Positions 8,882 through 17,523 of a stretch of 64,000 nt of DNA are shown here, piece by piece. This DNA is from Herbinix sp. (GTDB lineage Bacteria; Bacillota; Clostridia; Lachnospirales; Lachnospiraceae). Location: positions 1 through 64,000 of the forward strand of contig JAQZBN010000002.1 of NCBI GenBank assembly GCA_029238935.1. The letters are read 5' to 3'. Position 1 is the first letter of the stretch. Each line of letters begins with the position of its first letter. Made by a program: the position numbers and the translations under genes. The notes under the pieces were generated by a model. The model saw only the letters and a list, made by a program, of their open reading frames with translations, was not told the origin of the DNA and did no database searches.

Positions 8882-8985
8882 AATTTTCCTTTCGTATTTT
8901 ATTTTTGTGATAATTGGTTTCTAATAAAACTATATATTTCCATTTTTTAGTACTTATTAATACTAATCTTTTTCAGCAACGGTTT

Positions 8986-9013
8986 ATTATAACATAAACT
9001 ACAATAAATTCAA
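8986..9013 (-). promoter_or_regulatory. Vegetative promoter of the first chemoreceptor gene
   Basis: On the minus strand TTGAAT (9008-9013) and TATAAT (8986-8991) are separated by 16 bp. The leader to the ATG is about 100 nt. The palindrome array begins 24 bp upstream of the -35 element. Confidence 0.6.
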
Positions 9014-9037
9014 TCACTAATGATAATAATTATTCAA

Positions 9038-9191
9038 TTGTCCCAAAGGGACAATTTGTTCCAATTCGGACAATTTGTACCTATTAGGACAATTTGTACC
9101 TATTAGGACAATTTCGTATTTATGGGTATATTTTTGTACCTAAGGGTACAATTTTGTATCTATTGGTACAATGTGTTACTTATAAGTACAA
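9038..9191. repeat. Array of eight tandem ~18-bp operator-like palindromes
   Basis: Units begin at 9038 (TTGTCCCAAAGGGACAA), 9056 (TTGTTCCAATTCGGACAA), 9075 and 9094 (both TTGTACCTATTAGGACAA), 9113 (degenerate, TTCGTATTTATGGGTATA), 9134 (TTGTACCTAAGGGTACAA), 9154 (TTGTATCTATTGGTACAA) and 9174 (TGTTACTTATAAGTACAA). The period is 18-21 bp, about two helical turns. The outer TTGT/ACAA is nearly invariant, and inner bases change on both sides together (CCC/GGG, ACC/GGT, ACTT/AAGT), so dyad symmetry is preserved. It sits just upstream of the chemoreceptor promoter and contains no reading frame. Best explained as a cooperative binding array for a dimeric regulator; iteron-like use is possible. Confidence 0.85.
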
Positions 9192-9251
9192 TGTTCATTA
9201 ACCTCTTTGGAAAACTGTTGGATTACTAGTTAATTTTCTCATAAGATGGCA

Positions 9252-9285
9252 ATAAAAAAGAGTGGAATCCATTGCTATTCCACTC
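9252..9285 (-). terminator. Terminator of the lytic transglycosylase gene
   Basis: GAGTGGAAT (9260-9268) pairs with ATTCCACTC (9277-9285). On the minus strand the stem is followed by TTTTTTATT. It lies about 45 bp after the stop codon. Confidence 0.8.
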
Positions 9286-9328
9286 ATGCAATTATCAATG
9301 TACTATGTTAAATTTTGGGATGTACAAA

Positions 9329-10141
9329 CTATATACCGGATTTTAGAAGATTTAAGACAGGAGCACTGTAATTAATATTTTTTGCTGCTACAAAGATCGA
9401 ATCATTATTCTCTTTATCATTCACCTTCTCTTCGTCTAACAATGACTGTAAAAACAATAGGTAATCTTCATAGGTAAACAAATTACTAATTGATTGGTCA
9501 TTATCTTCTGAAAGTTCAACTCCCTCATAATTTGTAATCTCTTCCGCTGTTTTCGTATTCGGTAAGAGACTATTGGTAACTCCATTATTAGTTGGTAATG
9601 GAATTACTCTAGGAGAAACCGATGTTATACTTGTTTTAACCCCCGTATCAATATCTTGTCCCATAAATTTCGTAACTTTCTTAACATAATTCTGAGTTTC
9701 TTCAAAAGGAGGAATTCCACCGTATTTCGCCACATTGCCACTTCCTGCATTGTATGCTGCTAATGCTAAACTGGTATTCCCATCATATTTTTTTAATAAG
9801 TCGGATATGTACTTTGCTCCGCCCATAATATTCTGCTCTGGATCAAAGGAATTCGTAACTCCCAAGGATTTTGCAGTAGCAGGCATAAGCTGCATGATAC
9901 CCTGGGCTCCGCATCGAGAAACTGCATTTGCTTTAAAATCAGATTCTGCTTTGCCAATTGCTTTTAACAAATTCACCGGAACATTGTACTCTTTCGCTGC
10001 TTTATCGAATATCTCATCCAGTGACTTTGTTTCGCCTAAGTAAGATGAAAACTCCCCATTGGAAGTATTACTGCTTCTTAACTGACTCTTATTGATAACT
10101 GTATCTTTATCTATATTGGTTATTCCGTTTATTTTTACCAT
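9329..10141 (-). CDS. SLT-family lytic transglycosylase
   Basis: Start set at ATG 10141 (MVKINGITNI), about 13 bases after AAAGG. The SLT lysozyme-like domain spans about residues 45-155: AIGKAESDFKANAVS carries the catalytic Glu, followed by GAQGIMQLMPATAKSLG and LALAAYNAGSGNVAKYGG. It cleaves glycan strands of peptidoglycan to 1,6-anhydro products. There is no signal peptide, and the Ser/Asn-rich N-terminus resembles transglycosylases that are flagellar or exported by other routes, which would fit a motile cell, but this is inference. The ~110-residue tail has no recognised domain. Its leader (10142-10183) is one copy of the sequence repeated before four genes in this window. Confidence 0.9.
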   Translation of the reverse strand: MVKINGITNIDKDTVINKSQLRSSNTSNGEFSSYLGETKSLDEIFDKAAKEYNVPVNLLKAIGKAESDFKANAVSRCGAQGIMQLMPATAKSLGVTNSFDPEQNIMGGAKYISDLLKKYDGNTSLALAAYNAGSGNVAKYGGIPPFEETQNYVKKVTKFMGQDIDTGVKTSITSVSPRVIPLPTNNGVTNSLLPNTKTAEEITNYEGVELSEDNDQSISNLFTYEDYLLFLQSLLDEEKVNDKENNDSIFVAAKNINYSAPVLNLLKSGI

Positions 10142-10183
10142 AATAATAACCATGCCTTTCTTTACATCTGCAAACTTTGGGCC
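10142..10183 (-). repeat. Dispersed leader repeat, copy A
   Basis: On the minus strand it reads CAAAGTTTGCAG, then ATGTAAAGAAAGGCATGG, then TTATT just before the ATG. It shares about 45 bp at roughly 85% identity with copy B at 19761-19806 and weaker similarity with copies at 27515 and 52163. It contains the ribosome-binding site of the transglycosylase gene. Confidence 0.65.
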
Positions 10184-10260
10184 GCATTATACTAATATCT
10201 TATACTATTTTTCGTCTATTTTCAACATGAAATCTCAGTACATTTTACCAATTAGGGAAG

Positions 10261-10776
10261 CTACATTGACTTGTCCAACTTCAAATAAGTTTTTTGAAGC
10301 TTTAGCCCAGCATATCCTCCAATAATTCCTGTAATCACTGCGACACTAAATGCTAGTAATAAAACCGGCATGTCCATTATCTTAAACAAAAGTTTACCCG
10401 TCACATAGTTAGTAATCCATACAGAAACAAGTAAACTTACACCATTGTATACACCCATCGCAAGAAGCAGCTTTCCCTTCCCCTGGAGTGGAATGAGTAG
10501 GATGAGATCTGCCAGGATACCGGACACAATGATTGCCAATGTCATCCAGGGGTTAAATATTACCATAATTCCACCAAAGACTACATTAATCATTGACAAA
10601 GTTCCAAACTTGGGATAGCGAAGCAATGGTAGAATCATAACACAGGTAAGATACGGTCCCATAACTATAAATTTTCCACCTGGAATCGGCAGTAATCGAG
10701 ATATAAAATATAAAAAGTAACCTCCAATTACCATTAATACCGCAAACATTGCCAAGGTTGTAATCTTTTTCGTCAT
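10261..10776 (-). CDS. Integral membrane protein, possible ECF-type substrate-binding subunit
   Basis: 171 residues with about five or six hydrophobic segments (TTLAMFAVLMVIGGYFLYF, FIVMGPYLTCVMILPLL, TLSMINVVFGGIMVIF, ASIIVSG-like LAIIVSGILADLILL, LLLAFSVAVITGIIGGYAG). The small size, the ISRLLPIPGG loop and helix spacing resemble the Trep_Strep/MptD family, suspected to be S components of ECF vitamin importers. No ATPase or EcfT gene is adjacent, which is normal for group II ECF systems. Substrate unknown. Stands alone between the transglycosylase and the lactonase. Confidence 0.65.
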   Translation of the reverse strand: MTKKITTLAMFAVLMVIGGYFLYFISRLLPIPGGKFIVMGPYLTCVMILPLLRYPKFGTLSMINVVFGGIMVIFNPWMTLAIIVSGILADLILLIPLQGKGKLLLAMGVYNGVSLLVSVWITNYVTGKLLFKIMDMPVLLLAFSVAVITGIIGGYAGLKLQKTYLKLDKSM

Positions 10777-10907
10777 TACGTTCCTCCGTATTATATAATA
10801 TGTATTTATACTGTATTTCTCATATTTCTTACTTCCAAATGAGTCATGAACTCTTTTTATTTTACACTCGCCCCATTGGTAATTTTACTTCATTCCTTAC
10901 TTTGCTA

Positions 10908-11897
10908 TCATAACTCCAGTATTCCGCTTGGTGCATGAAAATTAATCACAGCTGCCTGAGAGTTAATGTATCCTTCTTCAGGATCAAGTTCATGTATTAC
11001 TACCTGATTGGAAGTTTGATTACATACAATGAGATAGTTACCATCCTTACTAATCAGCATATGTCTTGGATGATTACCCCCACAAGGATAATCCGCTTTC
11101 TTTGTTAGGGTACCGTCCTCATTCACTGCAAAAAGTGCTATTGACTCTGCTCCTCTGTTTGCTCCATAGAGAAAAGCTCCATTCCTTGAGAAACATAAGG
11201 TTGAACAATAACTTGTCTGAGCAAAATGTTCCGGTAGCGTTGAAATTCGTTGTATTATTTTATTGTCCTGGTTTAATTTGATCAAAAAAATCTCATTCGA
11301 ATATTCCGTGATAAGATAAAGAATATCTTCCTTCGGAGATAAAAGTGTATGCCGCGGGCCAACATCCTTTGGTAGTGTTATACAATCGGATAATTGCAGA
11401 TGTCCTTGGTTAATATGATACCGATAAATACAATCCAGCGCTATGTTAACGGTATATAGCATATCTTCATTCTTGTTTAATAAAACACAATGAGCTCTTG
11501 TAAGGTCTGCCGGTGGAACGGTCTGCTGTATCTCTTGATATGTGATCTCTCCAAATTTCCCGTTTAACACCTCGATTGCAAATACAGTACCAGTACTATA
11601 ACAAGCTCCAAAAAGCGTTTTATGTTTCGAAGAATACGTAATATGGCACAGTGCTCCTCCTTCTATTCTTCGCTGATCAATCCGATGCCACTCATTTGCT
11701 TCTCTTTGATACGAATACACCCAAGCATAATCATCGGCTTCTGTAATTGTATAGAGTATTTCATCTCCTGCACAGACAAAACTGGCGTTTTCTATTGAAG
11801 CATCCCAGAGCTTATTATATGACGTGCCACCTTCATATTGATAAAGTGCAATCGTCTTCTGTGGTTCCAAACCATATCCTGATACAATAAGTTCCAT
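10908..11897 (-). CDS. Lactonase-family beta-propeller (6-phosphogluconolactonase type)
   Basis: Start set at ATG 11897 (MELIVSGYG), 11 bases after AAAGGAGG; longer forms would add an unlikely basic leader. The ~330 residues form a seven-bladed propeller of the YbhE/Pgl family: blades such as TRAHCVLLNKNEDMLYTVN, DVGPRHTLLSPKEDILYLI and GNHPRHMLISKDGNYLIVC carry the conserved P-R-H signature. Family members hydrolyse 6-phosphogluconolactone or related sugar lactones in the cytoplasm. No other pentose-phosphate gene is nearby, so the exact substrate is uncertain. It follows hypE by 140 bp with no clear terminator between, so read-through from the hydrogenase operon is possible. Confidence 0.85.
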   Translation of the reverse strand: MELIVSGYGLEPQKTIALYQYEGGTSYNKLWDASIENASFVCAGDEILYTITEADDYAWVYSYQREANEWHRIDQRRIEGGALCHITYSSKHKTLFGACYSTGTVFAIEVLNGKFGEITYQEIQQTVPPADLTRAHCVLLNKNEDMLYTVNIALDCIYRYHINQGHLQLSDCITLPKDVGPRHTLLSPKEDILYLITEYSNEIFLIKLNQDNKIIQRISTLPEHFAQTSYCSTLCFSRNGAFLYGANRGAESIALFAVNEDGTLTKKADYPCGGNHPRHMLISKDGNYLIVCNQTSNQVVIHELDPEEGYINSQAAVINFHAPSGILEL

Positions 11898-12037
11898 TCT
11901 AAGTCCATCCTCCTTTATAACCATCATCTTTTTTCTATTTCGAGCTTGTTTATTCTTTATACCCATTATATACCATGTTAAGGGAAATAGAAATCATGTC
12001 TTCTAATAATCTTGCTCTTCCCTCTATTGTTACTTCA

Positions 12038-13015
12038 TTAGCATATACGAGGAAGACCCTCACCGTAGAGTATATCGATGATACGTTGTCCTTTCAAACG
12101 AGTCGTCATCACTACCCCTTTCCCTTCGGTAATCTTTCCGATTATCGTTGCATTGCTTCCATATTTACTTTTTCGAACCGCTTCCAGAGCCTGATCTGCC
12201 TGATCTGCCGGAATTACCGCTATCATCTTGCCTTCATTCGCCATATAGAGAGGATCCAGTCCCAGCATATCACAGAAGCCTCTTACCTCCGGATTCATTG
12301 GTATCGCTTCTTCTTCAAGAACTACTTTACAGGAGGAGCTTGAAGCCACTTCATTCAAGACCGTGGCCAGACCACCTCTGGTTACATCTCTCATACAGTG
12401 GATGTCAATGTTTTGTTCGATCATATTCTGAACTATAGATGTTAGCGGTGCACAATCACTATTAATATTCGTCTCTATATCCATACGGTGGGACAAGATT
12501 ACCGCCTGATGATCTCCAAGATTACCGGATAACAAGATCAAATCTCCCGGTTTACAATTGGAGATACTAACTCCATTCTTAGCAATCTCCCCGATACCTG
12601 AGGTATTGATATAAATTCCACCCTTACCATCAATGACTTTCGTATCCCCTGCAACAATAGAAACACCGGCTTCTTTTGCAGCAGCGGCCATAGACTGGGC
12701 GATCCGGTCGATGGTCTCGACCTCTGCACCTTCTTCAATGATAAACCCTGCGGTCAGATATTTCGGAATCGCACCCATCATGGATAGATCATTGACGGTA
12801 CCGCAGACTGCTAATTTACCGATATCACCACCGTTAAAAAACAATGGAGTTACCACAAAGGAATCCGTCGTGTAAGCCAATTTTCCATTAACCTCGATTA
12901 CTGCAGCGTCCTCTAGCTTATCAAGGATTGAATTTTGAAAATGTTTTACAAATATATCATTAATTAAGTTACTGGTCTGTTTTCCGCCACTACCATATGC
13001 CATATCTATGATCAT
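12038..13015 (-). CDS. hypE: Hydrogenase maturation protein HypE
   Basis: 325 residues of the PurM/AIR-synthase-like fold. HypE dehydrates the carbamoyl group that HypF places on its C-terminal cysteine, yielding the thiocyanate that supplies CN ligands to the NiFe site. The N-terminal GSGGKQTSNLI motif, the ATP-binding CGTVNDLSMMGA and GDTKV segments, and the essential C-terminal PRIC with Cys as last residue are all present. The start A overlaps the last base of the hypD stop, so translation is coupled. Last gene of the ech-hyp operon. Confidence 0.97.
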   Translation of the reverse strand: MIIDMAYGSGGKQTSNLINDIFVKHFQNSILDKLEDAAVIEVNGKLAYTTDSFVVTPLFFNGGDIGKLAVCGTVNDLSMMGAIPKYLTAGFIIEEGAEVETIDRIAQSMAAAAKEAGVSIVAGDTKVIDGKGGIYINTSGIGEIAKNGVSISNCKPGDLILLSGNLGDHQAVILSHRMDIETNINSDCAPLTSIVQNMIEQNIDIHCMRDVTRGGLATVLNEVASSSSCKVVLEEEAIPMNPEVRGFCDMLGLDPLYMANEGKMIAVIPADQADQALEAVRKSKYGSNATIIGKITEGKGVVMTTRLKGQRIIDILYGEGLPRIC

Positions 13016-14067
13016 TATTCATTCCCTCTGTTCTTATACCAAATTCCGCAGGCACCCTCTGTAGATACCATGCAGGGTCCGATTGCATTTAAAGGATTAC
13101 ATACACGATCAAACAAAGGACAGTCCACCGGATGGATGCGTCCTAAGATAACCTCGGTACATTTACAGCCCTTAGGCGTTGTTAAATCCTTCTCCTTAAA
13201 TTTGCTTCCGGCATCATATTGCTTATATTCTTCCTTTATTCGTAGCCCGGATTCTTGAATAACTCCAATACCTCTCCATTTCTCATCACATACTGTAAAA
13301 TATTGATCAACCAATGCCGCAGCCTTTCGATTCCCTTCCTCGGATACCGCACTGGTGTACATATTCTTCATCCGGAAAGCTTGCTCTTTGATTTGCTGCA
13401 CGATTTCATAGATTGCAGCTAAAATCAATTCTCCCTCAAATCCAGCGATGACAAAGGGTTTTTGATATTCTACCGCTAGATCCGTATAGATATTACTACC
13501 TGTCATTACGCTTACATGCCCCGGACACAAAAATGCATCAATTTCTTTCTCGTTCTGGCAGATAAAATGAAGTGCCGGCAACATTGTTTTTATTGATGTT
13601 AATAATTTTAGATTTTTTATCTGATACTTTTGCATTTCCTCCATCATCAGAGCATATATCGGTGTTGTCGTCTCAAAACCAACCGCTGCAAACACATATT
13701 GAATTTGTTCATTGGAGCGAGCAATTTGTATTGCATTCAGAGGAGAATATAAAATCTTAACATTACCACCCTCTGCTTTCGCACCGGTTAAGGATAACTG
13801 ACTACCTCTTACCTTCATCATATCCCCAAACGTTAGGACACAGTGATTTTCCTTCAAAGCGTATTCTACCAATACATCAATATAAGCGGAGGATGTTACA
13901 CAGACCGGGCAGCCCGGACCTGAGATCAGTTCTATCTTAGGTGAGAGTAAGCTTCGAATTCCGCTTTTGAAAATACTTGCTGTATGGGTTCCGCAAACTT
14001 CCATAATTTTAATTTTCTTACCATCATAGTTTTTAAGCTCCTCTTTAACCTGCGTTAGAGTCTTCAT
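13015..14067 (-). CDS. hypD: Hydrogenase maturation protein HypD
   Basis: 350 residues. HypD carries a 4Fe-4S cluster and, with HypC, is the scaffold where the Fe(CN)2CO unit is assembled. Diagnostic motifs are visible: MEVCGTHTASIFKSGIR near residue 22, SGPGCPVCVTS near 70, GFEG(E) near 210, and the cysteine-rich C-terminus (CKCTEVILGRIHPVDCPLF). Its start overlaps the 3' end of hypC by 23 bp, and its stop touches hypE, as expected for coupled expression of interacting partners. Confidence 0.97.
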   Translation of the reverse strand: MKTLTQVKEELKNYDGKKIKIMEVCGTHTASIFKSGIRSLLSPKIELISGPGCPVCVTSSAYIDVLVEYALKENHCVLTFGDMMKVRGSQLSLTGAKAEGGNVKILYSPLNAIQIARSNEQIQYVFAAVGFETTTPIYALMMEEMQKYQIKNLKLLTSIKTMLPALHFICQNEKEIDAFLCPGHVSVMTGSNIYTDLAVEYQKPFVIAGFEGELILAAIYEIVQQIKEQAFRMKNMYTSAVSEEGNRKAAALVDQYFTVCDEKWRGIGVIQESGLRIKEEYKQYDAGSKFKEKDLTTPKGCKCTEVILGRIHPVDCPLFDRVCNPLNAIGPCMVSTEGACGIWYKNRGNE

Positions 14068-14281
14068 CTACTTCCTCCTTTAGCTGATCAAAAAGCTCCA
14101 GTAATTCCTCTGCCATATCTTTTTTTAATACCTCAAGAACGCATCCTGCATGGATTAAGACATAATCACCAATTTGCACCGATGCCAACGAAATATTTGC
14201 TTCACAGATATTATTCATGATATCAATTTTTGCTGTATCACCATGGATTTCTACTACTTTTCCCGGTACTGCAACACACAT
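14045..14281 (-). CDS. hypC: Hydrogenase maturation chaperone HypC
   Basis: 78 residues, standard length. Begins MCVAVPGKVVEI; Cys2 holds the iron unit while HypC shuttles between HypD and the hydrogenase large subunit. The beta-barrel core (GDYVLIHAGCVLEVL) is intact and an acidic tail follows. It starts four bases after the hypF stop and overlaps hypD. Only one HypC-type gene is present, consistent with one hydrogenase (Ech) served by this operon. Confidence 0.97.
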   Translation of the reverse strand: MCVAVPGKVVEIHGDTAKIDIMNNICEANISLASVQIGDYVLIHAGCVLEVLKKDMAEELLELFDQLKEEVDEDSNAG

Positions 14282-14285
14282 AATT

Positions 14286-16529
14286 TCACCTCATTATTCC
14301 AATTAAGGTCTGCCCAAGACTAATCGATCCATCGTTTGGAGGGACCATAATGTTTCTATAGACACATAAATCTATTTCATTTAATAATCGAATTGTTTCT
14401 TCCGTCAGGATCGTATTTTGAAATACACCGCCTCCTAAGGCAATGGTATTTATTTGAAATTTGCTACTTAGATGTTTGCAAATAGTTGCAATCATCCTAG
14501 CTATCGCATAATGAAATCCTAAAGCCAAAGCTCCGATATCCTTTGTTTCCCGCCTATGGCAAAGTGCTTCTAGTACAGGCTGGGGGTCTATTTCAATTAT
14601 CTCATTCTTTTGCTTTATTGAAAAGTCCAAATCTTCCGGTTTTTTGTTACTAATTAGCGCTAGAAGAGCCTCTTTTTCCAGCAAAGATGCACATTCCCCT
14701 TCGTAACGGTTGATATCCTGTATCCGCAAGATGGAAGCTGCTGCATCGAACAACCTACCTATACTGGAAGATCCAATGGTATTCACCTGATTCTGAATGG
14801 CTGCTGCAATTACTTTACTACGTTCATCCTCACAATATTGTTCTAATCCGTAATGAATTAGGAAACAATCTGCGGTCTTTTTTGCATCCTTCATGGACTG
14901 ATCACCTCCTAGCATCGGAGTAACTGAAAGATGAGCTGCTCGGATAAAGTCTGCCCCTTCACAAATTAAAAATTCACCACCCCAGACAGTTCCATCAGTT
15001 CCATAACCAGTTCCATCAAATGCAACACCAATGACCGGTCCCATAATCCGGTGTTCTGCCATTACAGAAGCGATATGAGCATGATGATGCTGCACATAGA
15101 TTAGCTCAAGCCCCATAGACATTGCATATTTGGAAGAATAATAGTTTGGATGCAGATCACATACCGCAAGCTCCGGAGTGAACTTTAGTAGGTTTGATAA
15201 ATCCGTGATAGAAGCTTGATATTCATCGAAAACCGATTGTTCCTCCAAATCCCCAAACGGCTGTGATATCACTGCACTCCCCCCCTGATAAAGACAAAAG
15301 ACAGCCTTTAGATCACTGCCGGCTGCAAATATTTTTTTGTTTTTCCCATCAGGAGAGAGAAATACGGGATATGGTACATAGCCTCTACTTCGTCTTATTA
15401 TCTGTGGTTTCCCGGCTACGATTTTTGCTACCGAATCATCGACGGAACGTTCAATTCGTCTATCATTCCATAGTACACCCTCAAGATAGGGTGACTTTAC
15501 CGCCAGCATCTGAGTATCCTCTCGAATAATAGGTTGAGCCGACAGATTGGCACTGGTCATGATTAAAGGGCCACAAGACTTAAGAAGCATCATCTGCAGC
15601 GGGGTGTAAGGTAAAAACGCTCCGCAATAGATACTTCCCCTAATCGCTTCCTCAAAAGAATTAGGGTTTCTTAACTTAAGCAATACAATTGGCCTTGCTT
15701 TTACTTCCAGTAATTCTTTTTCTTCTTTTGTAACAATGCAATATTCCTCGATCTGACTGAGCGTCTCAAACATAATAGCAAAGGGCTTTTCCTCCCTCCC
15801 CTTTAAGACTCTTAGCTTTTTCACGGTTTCATTCTTCGTGGGAACACAAGCATAATGATATCCGCCAATTCCTTTGACTGCAATAATCCTCTCTGACTGT
15901 AATGCGTTCACAGCCGCATCAAAAGCATGCTGGTTCGTAAGTTCATCAAAACGCAGATAGGGTCCACACTCATGGCACGATATGGTCTGAGCATGGAATC
16001 TTCGACTTTCCGGTGTGATATATTCTCTATGACAGGCTTTGCATAATTCAAAGTCATCCATCGTTGTATTTTGCCTATCATACGGGAGTTTATTTATAAT
16101 CGTATAACGAGGTCCGCAGGCCATACAGCTAATAAAAGGATTAAGATATCTACGATCGCTACCTTCATATAGTTCCTTCTGACATTCATCACAGACCGGT
16201 AGATCCGGCGGAATAATTGATACAGCGTTAGTATCACCACTCTGTAATATGGTAAAATCCTTAAAACTACGAACCGTAATGTTTTCCGTTTCAATTCCTA
16301 TGATTTCATATCCTCTATTTTTTAGGTCATCTAGTTCCATAATAAATAGATCTAAGTTTTTCTTTGTTGCTTCAGCGATGATCTCAACCATCCCTCCGAT
16401 ATTACGAACTGTACCCTTGATTTGATATTTTTGCGCAATATGATAAACAAGGGGTCGAAAACCAACCCCTTGCACAATTCCATACACTACTATTTTTTTT
16501 CCTATGCTTTCATTTTTTCTCTGATCCAT
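14286..16529 (-). CDS. hypF: Carbamoyltransferase HypF
   Basis: 747 residues, full length. Domains in order: acylphosphatase (VVYGIVQGVGFRPLVYHIA, residues 13-31), two zinc fingers (CDECQKEL..CMACGPRYT and CKACHREY..CHECGP, ~110-190), YrdC-like domain (~200-380) and the Kae1-like carbamoyltransferase domain (VQHHHAHIASVMAEH and GVAFDGTGYGTDGTVWGGE). It transfers carbamoyl from carbamoyl phosphate to the HypE C-terminal cysteine. The start at 16529 lies inside hypB (28-bp overlap), so translational coupling is likely; no other methionine precedes the acylphosphatase motif. Confidence 0.97.
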   Translation of the reverse strand: MDQRKNESIGKKIVVYGIVQGVGFRPLVYHIAQKYQIKGTVRNIGGMVEIIAEATKKNLDLFIMELDDLKNRGYEIIGIETENITVRSFKDFTILQSGDTNAVSIIPPDLPVCDECQKELYEGSDRRYLNPFISCMACGPRYTIINKLPYDRQNTTMDDFELCKACHREYITPESRRFHAQTISCHECGPYLRFDELTNQHAFDAAVNALQSERIIAVKGIGGYHYACVPTKNETVKKLRVLKGREEKPFAIMFETLSQIEEYCIVTKEEKELLEVKARPIVLLKLRNPNSFEEAIRGSIYCGAFLPYTPLQMMLLKSCGPLIMTSANLSAQPIIREDTQMLAVKSPYLEGVLWNDRRIERSVDDSVAKIVAGKPQIIRRSRGYVPYPVFLSPDGKNKKIFAAGSDLKAVFCLYQGGSAVISQPFGDLEEQSVFDEYQASITDLSNLLKFTPELAVCDLHPNYYSSKYAMSMGLELIYVQHHHAHIASVMAEHRIMGPVIGVAFDGTGYGTDGTVWGGEFLICEGADFIRAAHLSVTPMLGGDQSMKDAKKTADCFLIHYGLEQYCEDERSKVIAAAIQNQVNTIGSSSIGRLFDAAASILRIQDINRYEGECASLLEKEALLALISNKKPEDLDFSIKQKNEIIEIDPQPVLEALCHRRETKDIGALALGFHYAIARMIATICKHLSSKFQINTIALGGGVFQNTILTEETIRLLNEIDLCVYRNIMVPPNDGSISLGQTLIGIMR

Positions 16530-17155
16530 ACTAGCACTTCATCAAAACCTTCTCCTGTTTTACATGATACTTTTACTACAGGAGCTGTTTTATTTAAAGC
16601 TCTCACACCTTTCATAAAAAAGCTTTCATCAAAATCGATATAAGGTAACAGATCACATTTATTTAAAATGATTATATCAGCTTTCTCAAATGCCAAAGGG
16701 TATTTGTAGGGTTTATCACTGCCCTCGGTAACTTGGGAGATCAGCATCTTAGCATGTTCTCCTATCATAAACTCAGCTGGACATACTAAATTTCCGATAT
16801 TTTCAATGAACAACAAACCATCCTTAATCTGAAGCTCCTCCACCGCTTTCCCTATGAGAGGGGAGTCCAAATGGCAGGCACCTCCGGTATTAATCTGAAT
16901 TGCCTTCACACCGAGGGATAGTAAATGCTTTGTATCAAAATCCGCTTCGATATCACCTTCGATTACGTAGGGTGTAATATCACCTAAGCGTTTCACAATC
17001 TGTATCAGGGTTGATGTCTTACCAGCTCCCGGAGCACCCATTACATTTACCGCATAAATCCCGCTGTTCGTCAAAGTTTCATTAATTTTTGCCGCTTCTT
17101 GATCATTTTTATCATACACGGATTGCATGATTTCTATTTCTTTTGTTTCTGACAT
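16502..17155 (-). CDS. hypB: Hydrogenase nickel-incorporation GTPase HypB
   Basis: 217 residues of the SIMIBI GTPase fold. Walker A GAPGAGKTST lies near residue 40, the Mg/switch region EGDIEAD near 67, metal-site TGGACHLDS near 90 and the guanine-specificity NKCDLL near 160. HypB works with HypA to insert nickel into the large subunit. It lacks the N-terminal His-rich stretch and CxxCGC high-affinity motif of some HypB proteins, so it probably delivers rather than stores nickel. It lies 29 bp after hypA and overlaps hypF. Confidence 0.97.
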   Translation of the reverse strand: MSETKEIEIMQSVYDKNDQEAAKINETLTNSGIYAVNVMGAPGAGKTSTLIQIVKRLGDITPYVIEGDIEADFDTKHLLSLGVKAIQINTGGACHLDSPLIGKAVEELQIKDGLLFIENIGNLVCPAEFMIGEHAKMLISQVTEGSDKPYKYPLAFEKADIIILNKCDLLPYIDFDESFFMKGVRALNKTAPVVKVSCKTGEGFDEVLVWIREKMKA

Positions 17156-17184
17156 AATTAACTCCTAACTTCCGGCCATAACGG

Positions 17185-17523
17185 TCAGACTATAATTGAC
17201 TTAATATAGAATTCCTTCCCTATATCCGTTGGACTACCTTCCCCCTTACAACCTGGGCATTCAAAGGAATAGGGTTGCCGGGTAAAAAGCTCACCACAGC
17301 GATTGCATTTTAATTTCGGGACAATCCTCTCAATGTTTAACTTTGCATGTTCACAAAGACTGCCTTCGGCTATAATACCAAAGTACAAATCAATGGAACT
17401 GGCTACATAGCCGGAATAATCCCCAACAACAAGATTAATCTGCTTTACATCCTGCGCCTGATTATTTACTGCATATTCCTGTGCAATCTCAATGATTCTC
17501 TGGGTGATCGGATACTCGTGCAT
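17185..17523 (-). CDS. hypA: Hydrogenase nickel-incorporation protein HypA
   Basis: Start set at ATG 17523, because HypA must begin Met-His-Glu (His2 is the nickel ligand) and the protein here starts MHEYPITQRIIEIA. The 112-residue protein has the zinc-finger pair CNRCGELF..CPGCKG near residues 70-95. It binds Ni(II) and, with HypB, loads the hydrogenase large subunit. The 5' end overlaps echF by 35 bp, physically joining the structural and maturation genes in one operon. Confidence 0.95.
   Translation of the reverse strand: MHEYPITQRIIEIAQEYAVNNQAQDVKQINLVVGDYSGYVASSIDLYFGIIAEGSLCEHAKLNIERIVPKLKCNRCGELFTRQPYSFECPGCKGEGSPTDIGKEFYIKSIIV

Noticed and set aside
9038..9191. CRISPR array at the palindrome cluster
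   Set aside because: Units are only ~18 bp, directly abutting with no unique spacers, and no cas gene is in the window.
12148..12438. 96-residue Leu/Pro/His-rich frame opposite hypE
   Set aside because: Lies entirely inside hypE in antisense and lacks any start signal.
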